A stretch of 64,000 nucleotides of DNA from Microcebus murinus. Lineage: Eukaryota; Chordata; Mammalia; Primates; Cheirogaleidae. Below the pieces are notes generated by a model. The model saw nothing but the letters and a program-made list of their open reading frames with translations. It was not told the DNA's origin and ran no database searches. Location: positions 50,591,501 through 50,655,500 of the forward strand of contig NC_134108.1 in NCBI RefSeq assembly GCF_040939455.1, read 5' to 3'. A program made the position numbers and the translations under genes. Positions 39,925-51,395 of the stretch are shown here, piece after piece; the first letter of the stretch is position 1, and each line of letters opens with the position of its first letter.

Positions 39925-41865
39925 CTTATTCTGATTTCTAATTCGGAGGCACCTCCTTTTGAGCGGCGGCTCCAGGTCCTCGGGCCCGGCGCTCAGCATG
40001 GGCGAGGAGATGATGCACGGCGCCATGGCAGCCTTCTCCGCGGGTTTTGGCACAGGCTGGATCACGCAGCCGGTCTTGGGCAGCATCCGCAGAGCGTAGG
40101 CGTGGTCCTCGTCCGCGGGGTTATTAAGGTTCGGGTCTGACTTGTCGCCCCCCACCAGGGCCTCCTCACCTATCAGCTTTTTGGCCGCCTCCCCGTCCAG
40201 GTGGCAGTTGGAAGCACAGTTGTTCTCCTTGACCGACTCCAGCTCGCTCACCGCGGGCTCCTCGGGCGACAGCAGCTTCTTCGGGGGCGCGGGCGGCGGC
40301 GGCGGCTGCTCCGGCGGCGGCTCCGCGCCCTTGGCGCCCTCGGCGGCGGCGCCGCGCGTGCCGTTCACGATGACGTTGCAGGCCGCGGCGGCCTCGGGGC
40401 CCGCTGGGGCGCCCGGGCCGGGGTCGCCAGCGGCGGGCGGGCTGCAGTGGCCGTCCCTGCAGCCGCCGCAGGTCCTGCGCTCCGCGGCGCCCGGCTCGCG
40501 CTCCGCCTTGACGTGCGAGTGCAGCGCGCGGTGGATCACGTTGTGCAGCCGGGCCCGGTGGCCCACGGTCAGGTCGATGACGCCGTCCTGCGGGCCCTGC
40601 AGCACGCCGGGGAAGCCGAGCGGGCCGCCCGCGCCCGGGGGGCTGCCGGCGCGGCGCGTCAGGTCCACCACCTCGCTCCGGCCGTGCTCCGCGGGCGCGG
40701 GCGCGGGTGCCAGGCTCAGGGCCTGGCCCGAACAGCCGGGCGGCGAGTCCGCGGGCTTGGACGAGCCCTGCTTGGAGTCCCGGGGGGACAGGGAGTGTCC
40801 GCCTGGCTTGCCTCCCGCCGCCGAGGAGTCGCCAGGGGCGCTCGGAATGAAGTTCTCCCCATTGCTGGAGAACCCGTTGGGGGGCTTGGAATCGTTGACG
40901 TGAGGGATAGGAATAGGGATGGGGATGGGCACGGGCAGGGGCACGATCACGGGGTATGGCACGAGCAGGGTGGGGGGCGGCACCAGCGGCGCGAGCGACG
41001 GCAGCCCGAAATTCATCATCTGGGGCACCGGCATCGGGCCGTTTGGCATCATGCTCACCGGCGGGAAGGGAAGGCTGGGCAAGGGCGCACCCGGTGGCGG
41101 CGGAGGCAGCAGGCCCGGCGGGTTCCCAGGCATGGTGGGGGTGCTCGGGGGGTGGATGTGGGGCGAAAGCATGGGCCGGTGCATGGGGCTGGAAGTGGGG
41201 CCCAGGTTCCTGGGGCCGCCGGGAGGGGGCCCAATGCCGGGGAGCATGGGGTTGGACAGGGGGCTGTTGGGGTTGGAGGCGTGGTGCGGCGGCCCGCGGA
41301 TGAAGGGCGGGCGGATCTGCTGCATGATCTGCTGCTCCATGAAGATGGGCAGCGGCACCGGGCCGCGGTTGGTCATCACCATGGGAGGGCTGCGAGGCGG
41401 GACGCCAAGGGGAGGCCCGATGCTTGCAGGTGGCTGGACGGAGACAGGAGGGATGTTTGGAGTCTCGCTGATGGGAATGGACTTGGGCACTGGCGTGGGG
41501 ATTTTAGTGACAGAGCAGTTGGCAGTGTCAGATGGAGAGACGGTGGTGGACGCCGACGGGCCAGGGCCCTGGCTTTGGCCAGCTGCAGCCACCGGGGAGG
41601 GGGCCTTCCTCCGAGCATCTGTTAGCGGGATATTCCAAGAGTCTGGAGTGAGCAGCTGCACCCCGGTGCCTTCTGCTTTATTTTCCATGGGAGGGTGTAA
41701 TGTGCTGCACAGCCCAGCTGGAAGATTGGCCTGTGTCTCTTTGTAGAAAATGTCCATTTTGTATTGATTGAGACATTTTGCACTGCAGAACTGAAGCCTT
41801 CTTTCCCCGTCCCCAAAATCCAGGTATTCTTTTGTGTGTCTTATGTGCTTACACCAGTCACATAC
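39922..41865 (-). CDS. SOBP: SOBP, large 3' coding exon (partial CDS, C-terminal 647 residues)
   Basis: SOBP is a nuclear zinc-finger protein, the homolog of the fly Sine oculis binding protein, linked to inner ear and brain development (mouse Jackson circler; human intellectual disability R661X). The reading frame continues 36 codons upstream of the first in-frame Met (41757) to an acceptor at 41866-41867, so the exon starts with VCDWCKH, not with Met. Counting from there: residues 1-36 form an FCS-type zinc finger (C2, C5, C27, C31 in VCDWC...FCSAKC). About 75-330 is Pro-rich, including [17 protein letters not shown] and a [11 protein letters not shown] tract. SUMO-interaction-like motifs VVDLT and VIDLT lie at 399-403 and 429-433. 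A Cys-rich [10 protein letters not shown] follows at 465-474, then polyproline and a basic end, [13 protein letters not shown], then TAA. I recall human SOBP as 873 residues, so about 226 N-terminal residues lie on exons outside the window. No frameshift or internal stop is seen. Confidence 0.96.
   Translation of the reverse strand, partial: VCDWCKHIRHTKEYLDFGDGERRLQFCSAKCLNQYKMDIFYKETQANLPAGLCSTLHPPMENKAEGTGVQLLTPDSWNIPLTDARRKAPSPVAAAGQSQGPGPSASTTVSPSDTANCSVTKIPTPVPKSIPISETPNIPPVSVQPPASIGPPLGVPPRSPPMVMTNRGPVPLPIFMEQQIMQQIRPPFIRGPPHHASNPNSPLSNPMLPGIGPPPGGPRNLGPTSSPMHRPMLSPHIHPPSTPTMPGNPPGLLPPPPPGAPLPSLPFPPVSMMPNGPMPVPQMMNFGLPSLAPLVPPPTLLVPYPVIVPLPVPIPIPIPIPHVNDSKPPNGFSSNGENFIPSAPGDSSAAGGKPGGHSLSPRDSKQGSSKPADSPPGCSGQALSLAPAPAPAEHGRSEVVDLTRRAGSPPGAGGPLGFPGVLQGPQDGVIDLTVGHRARLHNVIHRALHSHVKAEREPGAAERRTCGGCRDGHCSPPAAGDPGPGAPAGPEAAAACNVIVNGTRGAAAEGAKGAEPPPEQPPPPPAPPKKLLSPEEPAVSELESVKENNCASNCHLDGEAAKKLIGEEALVGGDKSDPNLNNPADEDHAYALRMLPKTGCVIQPVPKPAEKAAMAPCIISSPMLSAGPEDLEPPLKRRCLRIRNQNK
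39940..41110. other. Intragenic CpG island over the SOBP 3' coding exon
   Basis: Most of this stretch is very G+C rich with dense CpG (runs such as gcgggcggcggcggcggc), in contrast to the AT-rich introns on both sides. It coincides with the Ala/Gly/Pro-rich part of the protein, so codon composition explains much of it. It creates long open frames on the opposite strand that have no protein-like content. Confidence 0.7.
40567..40671 (-). other. SOBP: Two SUMO-interaction-like motifs in SOBP
   Basis: VVDLT is encoded at 40671-40657 and VIDLT at 40581-40567, 25 residues apart. Both match the hydrophobic V/I-V/I-D-L-T core with acidic residues that binds SUMO. I recall SOBP being described as a protein with SUMO-interaction motifs; the motif itself is seen directly here. 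Confidence 0.75.
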
Positions 41866-41890
41866 CTACAACACAGCAATAAAAAACCAC
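41866..41890 (-). promoter_or_regulatory. SOBP: Splice acceptor of the large SOBP exon
   Basis: On the minus strand a T-rich tract (GGTTTTTTATTGCTGTG) runs into TTGTAG and is followed by GTATGTGACTGG, which opens the FCS zinc finger in phase 0. The exon boundary is inferred from this AG and from the continuity of the known protein (...ELL/VCDWCK...). Confidence 0.85.
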
Positions 41891-44611
41891 AACAGGTAAG
41901 ATAAGCAATTTCCCTGGATAGATGGTGTTTCATGTTTCACATAAAGGTTCTTTCAAACTTTATCACAAATTTTCAAACAGGCTGAAGTGTTTCCTTCTAA
42001 AAGGTAAAATTCCCAAATGTTTGTAAAACGATGGGTTTGCCTTATAAATATAAACTCTTCAGGATAGCAATTATCAAAACTTCTTATTTTTTTTTCTTTT
42101 CTTTTTTTTTTTTAAAGGAATTGTGTTGTCCTTAAGCAGGACTTAAAGATGGTTCTCAGAAAAAGGAATACATATACCTGTCCAATATACGTGCCCACAT
42201 ATTTTCACTTGTCAAAGAGGCTCATTGTAAATGCAAATCTAAATAGTTCTGAAGGGAAGGATTCTCCAGAAAGTCCAATGGGCTTGAAACATAACCCCTT
42301 AAAATTCTCCTCATGCAAAGTCACTTTATGCTATTGACTGTGTTCGATAATGCAGTTGGAAAGGGTGTGCTGTGTTAACCAATAACACAAAGCACTGAAC
42401 ATCATTATGTCTGGCTTCCAAGAAGAAACTTGGAATTAATCATGAAGTCTGTGTGAGGTTTAGCTATTCCCAACCTGTGATGTTGCAGCAAGCTAGAATT
42501 ATTTTTTGAGCTGTTTGCCCACTCTCTCTCGGTAGTCAGAATTTTTGGTGACATTTCTTGGCAGGCAGTCTTATTTAACAACTTTTCAAACACCAGAGAA
42601 CATTTTCCAAAAGTTGTTATGGCTTTTTCCCCCTTTCAGATCTACTACTGGCAAAAGAAAGACATCACCAAATTTATTTTAAAGTTGGGCTGCAGAACTA
42701 ATTAAAGGCTGAGAGCTTTTCCCAATTGGAAGTCACTAGACATCAAAGTTCAAAAAATACTCATTCTCAGCTTCAGAACCCATTACTTTGGAGAAATTAT
42801 TGTGATTTCATTAACACATTAATTTTGCAACACCATCAGCTCTCACAGATGGTGAAGACATGATCTACAATTCAAATATGACTCTTGTTTGCACAAATGT
42901 CTTTCCTTCATATGGCATTTTAAACAAGAATTAATATGAGTAATCTTGCCATAGCTATAAACAGATAAACAGATGTCAAAATTTTCAATAGTTCTTTCAG
43001 TGCCTTACTTTTTTTGACAGAATTTTACACACACAATCTTTTTTCTTTTTCTTATTCTTTTTTTTTCCCTTTTTGGTCATTTTCTTAGCATTCAAGCCAT
43101 AAAGCAGCAGAAGAGGAATTGTGAAACACAGTGCAATGGTGAGTTTATTGAATTCAAGTCTCTCCCCCAATAAAGCACTGGTTCCAATATTGTTGTAAAT
43201 GAAACCCTGCTTTGTTGAAGAGGGTGTCTGTTGTTCTGTTGTTAATGTGTGTTGGTTTGTTTTTTTTTTTTTTTGGTAACTATCGTAAACTGATATAATT
43301 AAAAGATGATAAATTTTAATAATGATTGGTCACATAAACAATGCAGAAACAACATATGCTGGGCATTTGATTACTCATCTCATTTAACTCTCAGCTTTCC
43401 TTGATTGTAAACAGTGGTGGCATGCTAGCATGCAACTGCGGGAGAGCATGCGCCCGGCAGATGTGGGTCTGTATGTGTAAACCCTCTCTTTTCCTTCTCG
43501 CTTTTTTTTTTTCACGGATATTTTTCCAGGTAATAAACTTGATGGCGTGAGACGGAACATGGGTTTTTTGTTTGGTCTCATCAAATTGCCCTTTCAAAAT
43601 ACTTCTTGCAAAAATCTGAGGAGAGTGAGAACACTGCTGAGCGACCTTTGACGATCACAGAGGCATTCTTTCCAATTAGTTATCAAAACTGTAGCAGTTG
43701 TTAAAGTGGTAAAAAAAAATTTTTTTTCAATGCTAATATACTTCTGTGTTTTATTCCAGAATTAAGGGAAGTTTTTGTCATAACTAAGATACCCAGTTTA
43801 CAAATAAGTGCAGAATTGCCTCTCTTGAGAAGAGGCCCACAGAGGCCATCAGACCCTCAAAATTCTCATCTAGAGAAAGGTTAAGTAAACTGGTAGTGAA
43901 AACATGGTATGTTGTTATTTTAAAAACTTGATCATTTTAATAAAGGTAATATATAAAGATGTGGCATTTAAGTTCCATTATGAAATAAAGCCACCTGTTT
44001 CTGTTTTAATATGAGGCATCCATAGAAAGGCGAAAGTGTAAATTTATAAACTTGAAGTGAGGGATCAAAAACAGCTGCTTTAATCATTGACTAAAAAATA
44101 TTATCAATGAATTAAACTAATTAAAATAATATACCAAATTTTCTGGCATATTTTCTTTGGATCTTATTTTTTAACCATAAGGGGGAAGAGTTTTCTGAAA
44201 TCCTTAATTGGTTTTTAAATTGCCAGATTGAATTATTTGCCTCCAGAGGATTCCTGTTTCCTCAAGCCAAATAAATATTTTCAAATGGAGTAAAAAAAAA
44301 TAATCTAAGTATAACTTAAATTATCTTCATTCATTTCCTATACTGTCAATAATTCATTGACGAATAACAAATGCTCATAGATCCTAATTATCAAATGAGA
44401 ATTTTCAACTATATTTTATCCATTTCCACGAAAAAAGGATTACAGACATCAAAGTTAGAAGCAAAATCCTATCTCATCAAACTTTCCTGTTTAAAGCAAA
44501 GGCCTGATGTCAGCTTCTTGATTTTCTGCAACATTTCAAAGTGTTTACGTAGTAGCGTGTAGTGTGACAGTCATGACTATCTTGTTTTGGGTAACGTAAG
44601 TGTGTGAGTAT

Positions 44612-44612
44612 A

Positions 44613-44643
<31 letters not shown>

Positions 44644-44650
44644 ACGCGCG
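44612..44650 (+). repeat. (TG)n microsatellite with CACGCGCG end
   Basis: About 14 TG units followed by cacgcgcgtg, an alternating purine-pyrimidine run. A short (TC)n run follows at about 44978-44990. Confidence 0.9.
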
Positions 44651-45959
44651 TGAGTGTTTCCTTGCCCTAATACATTTCAATTCAGAATGCTGATCTCAAA
44701 TACAGAAAAGCAATCTTTCTGATGAAGGAAAAAATTATTAGAGGAAAAAATTGTCACTTAAGAAATAATGAATCAAATCTGTCTTATAGGACTCATCATT
44801 TTAAGATGAGGTCAATGAATTTATGGCACAAATGGCTATATCATGTGAGGCAATAAAACACAGTACCATCATTCATTCTACATCTAACTAATGACATACT
44901 TCTAGTAATGAAATATTTCATCATAAGAGCCTGAGCTGATTACTTAAGATGTGGTAGTTAGGTGAAAATATATACTGTCTCTCTCTCTCTTTAATAAAAT
45001 AACATTTGCATATCCATGAAACACACAGCATATGACTCATAAACTGTGGTTTTCTGAATTGTGGTGTTGTGAGGTATTCTTCCCTTCTTTTTCCAATGAC
45101 AGCTTTAAATTTTATTTAATTTCTTTTTTTACTTTTTGATGCATTATTTTTCCTCTGTATGCCAAGAAGTACCAAAGTTCCTTAAGACTTTTTAAAAGAT
45201 AAAGATTAAGAAGTGTAGAGCTTAACTCACTGGGTTCTGGAATGATTTCCCCCTAATTTCACCCCAGCTTTGTTTCTGTTGGAATCTGGCCTCTTTAGTT
45301 TTACTTCTCTCCCTAACAGGTCCCAGATTGGACAGAGGCTGAAGCTGTTTAACGACGCCAATCTGGGGACCAAACAATCGGCAAATGCAATGCCATTGAG
45401 CAAGACAGCTGAAATGCTTCGAATCACAAATACATAATGTATCACCAGGAAGACAAAAAGATCACAAAGGAGATAAACAAATGTGTATTCCATTCAACCC
45501 TATAACAGCAGTCCTCAACAAGATTAAATTTACCTTCCTGGGATGTGTCCAATTCTAAACAACAAAATGAACATTTCCTTTAGTCCATTTAGAGTATTTA
45601 TATTTTGGTGGCTGACTGCCAGGGTAGTACTTATAAGCTCAGTGGCCTGATGGATTCACTCCTTTCCTGTGAAATAAATGTGTGGCAACCTACACCGCTA
45701 AACTGCTCCAAAGACACTGCCTCAGCAAAAATATCACTTGCTCTTGATATAAGAAAACCGAAAGGCAGGACTTCTGGTTCTTATAACTCTTTCCATCTTG
45801 TATTTCCCCTGGAAAGAAAGAAAGCTATTCATGTTGGCAACTGAGCCTTTATTTTTATATAAACGTCCAAAGTCAAAGCCAAAGTATGCCATGAGGTTAC
45901 CCACATGGGCACAATATATACATTCTGCTGGGCTTAAGACTAGAGTCACTGGGGGAGGG

Positions 45960-46225
45960 GGACAGGGTTTCTAATTAACACATTAATCAGCTGTCAGCTG
46001 TGGGAGTAAAGTTCATCCTTTAATGTAACCCACCGCTGCCTTCTGAGTGGTAATCTGGCATCAGGCAATATTTAATTAAACCCTTTTGCTGAAATCACTC
46101 TTATCTGGGCAAAGACATTTGTAGCGATGGAAGAGTAAAAAGATAGTAACATCTCCTTGAACGCCATCAACAATTTGAATAACAAAGGGAAGAATCTTCA
46201 CATGCTTCTGACTTAGCACCCAGGG
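45960..46225. promoter_or_regulatory. Candidate conserved non-coding element
   Basis: No repeat is recognised. The stretch clusters developmental factor sites: TAATTA, ATTAATCA, paired E-boxes (cagctgtcagctg), TTTAATTAAA, a GATA-type cttatct and a SOX/TCF-type aacaaaggg. SOBP is a developmental gene, which makes intronic enhancers plausible. Based on composition only; conservation could not be tested. Confidence 0.25.
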
Positions 46226-46569
46226 AACAGCTGAGAAGTTGCAGCTCCTTAAACAAAATGTTTAGTTTGTCATTAGAGGGTGGTTCTACAGGCCTTGGTA
46301 TGTTAAATGTGGCGTTGATCTTATAGTCAGGCCAGCTCAAAAAATCATGGGTTCATTTTAGTGACCCAAAGGAGGATGGAGAGACATGGGCGGGTGTGCT
46401 TAGTGTTTTGAAGGCTTTGGGGTCTGCCTTACCTGTAGACAGTCAGCTCACGGCATGAGTTGGAGGGCCTCAGACTGACCCCATGTGAACTCTTGCTCTG
46501 AGTCCTACCCTGGAGTGCCATGGGCCCAGCATCAACTGTCCCTTTGGGTCTAGACAGTGCCTCCAGCAG

Positions 46570-46760
46570 GGCCCTAGTTCAGTGTACCTGGGTGGCAAAG
46601 GATGCTATGGATATCACATGGGACTTAGAACCAGAAGATGTGGGCATGAGTCTGGGCTTTATTACTTATTAGCAGTGCAACCTTATAAAAAAATCCCAGC
46701 CTCAGTTTCTTCATCTCTAAAATGGAGCTAATAGTGCTAAGTGTGCCAGGCCTATCATTT
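46570..46760 (+). repeat. MIR SINE
   Basis: gggacttagaaccagaagat, tgagtctgggctttattact, cagcctcagtttcttcatct, ctaaaatggagctaatagtg. Confidence 0.8.
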
Positions 46761-47758
46761 CAGCTTATTACAGAGTATATACTTTCAATCCCCAGCCCTC
46801 CCCCATCATGGTCACTGATGTCTCATGTGTTAAGTTTATTTTGTAGGAAGAATGCTTCTAGAGCAGTGTGAAGAAGGAAAGGGAAAGGCTCTCCTATGAG
46901 CCTGTGTGTCTTTGAGATAAAATGGAGCACGTTTCTCTTTGGGCAAATGCACACTGTGCCTCATGGACACCAGCCTCCAACCCTGCTCCCTATAAGACTC
47001 TATCCCAAGGGTGACAGAGGGGCTGTCTGCAGGGACCAGGAACCAGCCCACAATTCTATGCACATCCCAGCTGCTCACTATCCCGAGAAGCCCCTATTCA
47101 ACTCCTGCTGAGCCTGCCTCTTTTTCCAAGGCCAGTCATTTTCTAATTCAGGCAAAAGCTTGATAAAGCAGCATGGCTGCTTGGAAATGAGTGTTAGAAC
47201 CATTAAGATGAATAATTCCTCTTAGGCTCAACTGCTGTTTGAATAGTGGAAGCCATAAACTGTGCTATTCATGTTTTATTAAAAAACAGAGCTGATGGAC
47301 AATCTGCTTCACTCATTTCATGGCAGAACTATCTTCCAAAGGAAGGCCCAGAAGCCACAGTATCAAGATGCCTTTAAGACAGGATGACCCCACCCCGCCA
47401 CGGTAGAATGTCTTTGCAGGGGGAAGAGCCCCCATAAAGAGGGGAGGGGCACACCAAAACCAGAGGAGTGGGGTGGCCAGCTCACCATTCCAAGCTTTCT
47501 TGCAAAGTTGGATTTGGGAGTGAAGGAAAGAAAAAGATGACCTAGCTGTAGACATGCAAAGCTTTACAAAATCAGGAGAGGGATTTAGATAGAAATAGCA
47601 AGGGCTCTTATACAAAAAGGCAAATTCATGAAGCAGCTCATTTTCAAAATAAGAAACTTCCTGCAGGTTTAGATTCCAACATGATGATGTTTGCTACATA
47701 GTTCTTTTTTACTTAAGGGTCTTTGGCTTTTTGGTTTTACTTTGGATTTTATTCATTC

Positions 47759-47763
<5 letters not shown>

Positions 47764-47801
<38 letters not shown>

Positions 47802-47830
47802 CTCTTACTCTCTTGCTCTCTCTCCTCTCT
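47764..47830 (+). repeat. (TC)n simple repeat
   Basis: About 16 TC units followed by imperfect tattctct-type copies. Confidence 0.95.
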
Positions 47831-48063
47831 TAAATAAGATCTGGAACTCAAGGAGAGGCTAAACAGCATCTTTGTTAGAACTGAAAAATCTCATTAGAAA
47901 ACTGCCCTGTAGGAACTTTATACCATGACTCAAGTTCTACTTATCTTAAGTTTTAAGCTGGATCCCAGAAATCTTGACCCAGGTCTCCAGGGCAGATCCT
48001 TCTCTTTCTCATGTGCCATGAGCTCTGTAAGGCAGAGCAGAGATGGGCAAGGTTTTCAGAACC

Positions 48064-48329
48064 TCAATGAGCTTTGACAAACGGCTGCTCATGACTGACC
48101 CTACTCTGATTCCACAGCCAAAGCAAGAGACAGAATCTTGGCCTATGTTCAGTGACCGCGGGTCCATACTGACAGCCAAATACACGATTCAAAAGAAGAT
48201 GATTTTTCTCTTTGGCCTGACGTTTTAGGTTGCCTAAGAGCATTAGCATATCATCACAAAACTCTCCGCTTCGTTTAAGCTGGATAAACTCAACGTACAT
48301 CTCCAGAACACGAATCATCCAGATGGGAA
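48064..48329 (-). other. Unrecognised protein-like open stretch in the SOBP intron
   Basis: On the minus strand an acceptor-like TTTTTCAG (AG at 48331-48330) is followed by 88 open codons ending at a stop near 48064. The first part has protein-like composition (PIWMIRVLEMYVEFIQLK, then RSGEFCDDMLMLLGNLKRQ), with several CpGs kept in an otherwise CpG-poor intron. A possible weak donor GTATGG lies within it. I do not recognise the family. It could be a conserved non-coding element, a decayed gene fragment, an optional exon, or chance. Confidence 0.3.
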
Positions 48330-48794
48330 CTGAAAAATTTAGTCAAACATCAGAAAACCCGGTCTACCTGGTGCCAAATGTCTGCCTCTCTGTTTTCCAG
48401 TTACTTGGCCCTGGGAAGGCACAGAAATCGCCTAAGAGATCTCAGAGCACTGACATTTAGCCTTGAAAGGGGCCTTAGCTATTCTCTCCTCCTGGCCTCC
48501 AACCTCCAGCTCCTGGTGGGGCCAGGCATGTATCACTCTGAGCCTCAGGTGCCCAGCTGTAAAAGGAGATTGTGGACAGGGACAGTCCTGTCCATGAAAC
48601 ATGTGAGAAAAAAAGGAAACCTGGAAGTGACTAAGACATGGAAAACACACCACATAAAAATGGAGATTGGTGTCCTAACCTGTCTCCTACTGCCATCCTG
48701 CTCCAGGCCCAGTGACTCGAATTCCTCCATTTTATCAACACCAGATATTATAACTACTAGCTGCCCTGAAAAACTTGCCATCACATAGTCCGAT

Positions 48795-48905
48795 TTACTC
48801 TTTCCAAAGTGGACATTTATTGAGGCCTCATCATGTGCCAGGCGCTGTGCTGGGGGTACGCGTTGAGCAAAATGTAGCCGCTGCCCTCCTAACAGGGTAG
48901 AGTCT
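48795..48905 (+). repeat. L2-like fragment
   Basis: acatttattgaggcctcatc, atgtgccaggcgctgtgctg, then ggtacgcgttgagcaaaatg match the common L2 3' block. Confidence 0.7.
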
Positions 48906-50204
48906 ACTGCAGGCAATGGAGGCTGCAAGTTTTTGTTTTGTTTTCATTCAAACATCTTTGCTTCTCAAACTGAAGCTTACAAGAACACTGCACTTCTATT
49001 TGTAGTGCTTTTATTGCTTCAAAAATAAGTACTGAGCTGTGCTCAGGAAGGCACTGGACTGTGGAACAGTGCAGGGAAGAGTTAGCACCCACCCTCAAGG
49101 AGTTCAAAATCTCTCTATTAATAATCAGAGGGAAAATTAGCTCATACTACCCCCCTCCCCAACATCAATACATTTGTTCCAAAGGTAAAAAAAAAAAATG
49201 CTACTAACAGCTTTTAACTAAAATGTATCCTTAATATTTTACTCTTTCAATGTCAAACTTCCCTTTGTTCTTCTAACCTAATACTAGGACTCCTCTTATT
49301 TTCAAATGTCTGTCTGAATCTTTCTACAGATGTATATTTACCTTGTTTACTGTAATTCTCCTCCCCCCCAAATATATATTTGAATCTCTTTTCAAATGTA
49401 TCTTTGATCTTATTTATTGTTCTCTCCCTGTTTTCTAAATGTATATTTGAAGTTTCATTATTTGTGACTATAAGAGTTACAAAAAAAGTTGCAGAGAGGG
49501 ACTTTGGATTGTGCTTGTATATAAGGAAGACCCATCAAACTAATGTGTTAAAAAGTGAAGTGTGCTAGTTGCCCGGCTTCTATCTGTGGCCATTCACCTC
49601 ATTTCTTCCTTGGTGCAACTTTTTCAGAAAATGGCAGAAATCACATTTCAAAATATGTCGGTTTAGTTTTACAATACAGTTATCAGACACCAATAAGAGG
49701 ACTTTTTGGAAAGATTGCAGTTATTATCAGTGATACTTGAAGCAATCTTTTTTTTCTAGGGACTTTATTTGAATCTGGCTCCCAGCCTCCTCACCACCTG
49801 GGTTGTATCTCGTCTCTGACGATGAGCAACGCCCCTGAAACACCACGGGCTCAAGGCCGCATGTGTGCAGGTGGCCCAGATGCAGCGCACTGCTGGGCAG
49901 AGCTAATGGCCCCTCTGACAATCCCACTCTCCGGCTGCTTCTCGAAAGGCACTCACCTAACCTACTGGCTTTACTTGGATTGCCTCTTTCAGTCCTCTTG
50001 TGACAGTCTCCTGCACATCTCTCTGCACCCGAGGCTATAGACTGAACCTGCTGTGGGCACTCCCGATTGTCCCTCTTCAGCCTCTGGTACCCATCTCTGC
50101 TCAGCCCTTAAATCTCTCTAGAACACTCTGTCAAAAGTCATGGCTTTTTATTATAGAGCCTACTGCAAGCCTACCCAATTTGATGTAACACTAAAAATTA
50201 TACT

Positions 50205-50420
50205 AGTAACAATAGCTAGCATTATTTAAGTACTAGTACCCATGCTGAGCATGTTACATGAATTACCTCATTTAATCTCCACAAGTACCTTATCATATAG
50301 ATAACTGGGGTTTAGATAGGTTAAATAGCTTGCCCAAGATTGCCTACGCAGATAATAGACGGCAGGTCCAGATTCTAACTTAGATCTGTCTGGTTTCAAA
50401 GCCCATCCCTGCCCCAGAAC
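50205..50420 (-). repeat. MIR SINE
   Basis: Reverse MIR: aattacctcatttaatctcc, acaagtaccttatcatatag, aaatagcttgcccaagattg, tctggtttcaaagcccatcc. Confidence 0.8.
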
Positions 50421-51139
50421 CACCCATGTTTAGAACTCTAAGGAACTTCACAGGTCAAGCCCAACCTCTGTCCCACAGCAAGCTTAGCTTTCCTTCTACA
50501 CACACGTGGTCTTCCAGGTGGCACCCACTCTTCCTGTGACAGGGACATCCATCCATATCCATTTACACAGCCAAAGAGTGAGTCAGGCCACAGTGATCTT
50601 TCTCCTTTGCACTGACTTTTATGGTGGCCTTTCTAAAGAGGGCTGTCATATAATTGCACAGCCCCGTGCAATATAATTGAAGCAGCCTATTTTGTTGGCG
50701 GGCAACATTGATTTTTAGAACGTTTAACCACTCCATCTCCCTGTCACTTCCACCTACTGATGGTAGTTCTGTTCTCCAGGGCCTCCTGGCACAGATCAAC
50801 TCCCCTCCCAAATCTCAGCCTCTCATTTAAATATTTAAGAAGAGCCATCATATTTCTTCCAGATTGTTACTTTTAAATATCCCCAACTCCTGCATCCAGT
50901 CCCTAGGAGACAAGTTCCCAGAGCCCTCCTGTCCTATCTATTCTGCAGTGGACATGACAGTGAGACCACCTGCCTTTTATCCAGTTGTATACTTCAGCTT
51001 AATGGAAGTAGCCCAGGCAGCACAGAGTCCAGAGGAATTCTCCCCTCCCTCATACAGAACACTATACCTCTGCTAGTGCTACCTAAGAATGCATGTGCTT
51101 TTTAGCAGTCATATCCTGCTATTAAGTCTTTGTTTTTTA

Positions 51140-51395
51140 AAAAAACATTTATTGAATATCTGTTGTACACCAGACTTGACGTTTTCACTTGTTATCTCTC
51201 TTAATTCTGACAACAAAATTATAAAGGAGCTAATGTTTTTCCCATTTTACTTGAAAATGAGGAAACAAAGATTCAGAGATGATGTGGTTTCCCTAAGCTC
51301 TCACAGCCTGCAAATAGTGGAGCGAGGATTCAGATCCAGAACTTCCATCCATCCTCTTTTCGCTTTACTATGCTGCCTGCTTTACTCTGAGTTTC
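51140..51395 (-). repeat. MIR SINE
   Basis: Reverse MIR: tttcccattttacttgaaaa, tgaggaaacaaagattcaga, ctctcacagcctgcaaatag, gcgaggattcagatccagaa, then tactatgctgcctgc. Confidence 0.85.

Noticed and set aside
40142..41746. Plus-strand open frames of 474, 275 and 253 codons opposite SOBP
   Set aside because: Mirror of the GC-rich SOBP coding frame; Arg/Gly/Ala/Trp-rich with no recognisable domain, while the minus strand gives a clear known protein.
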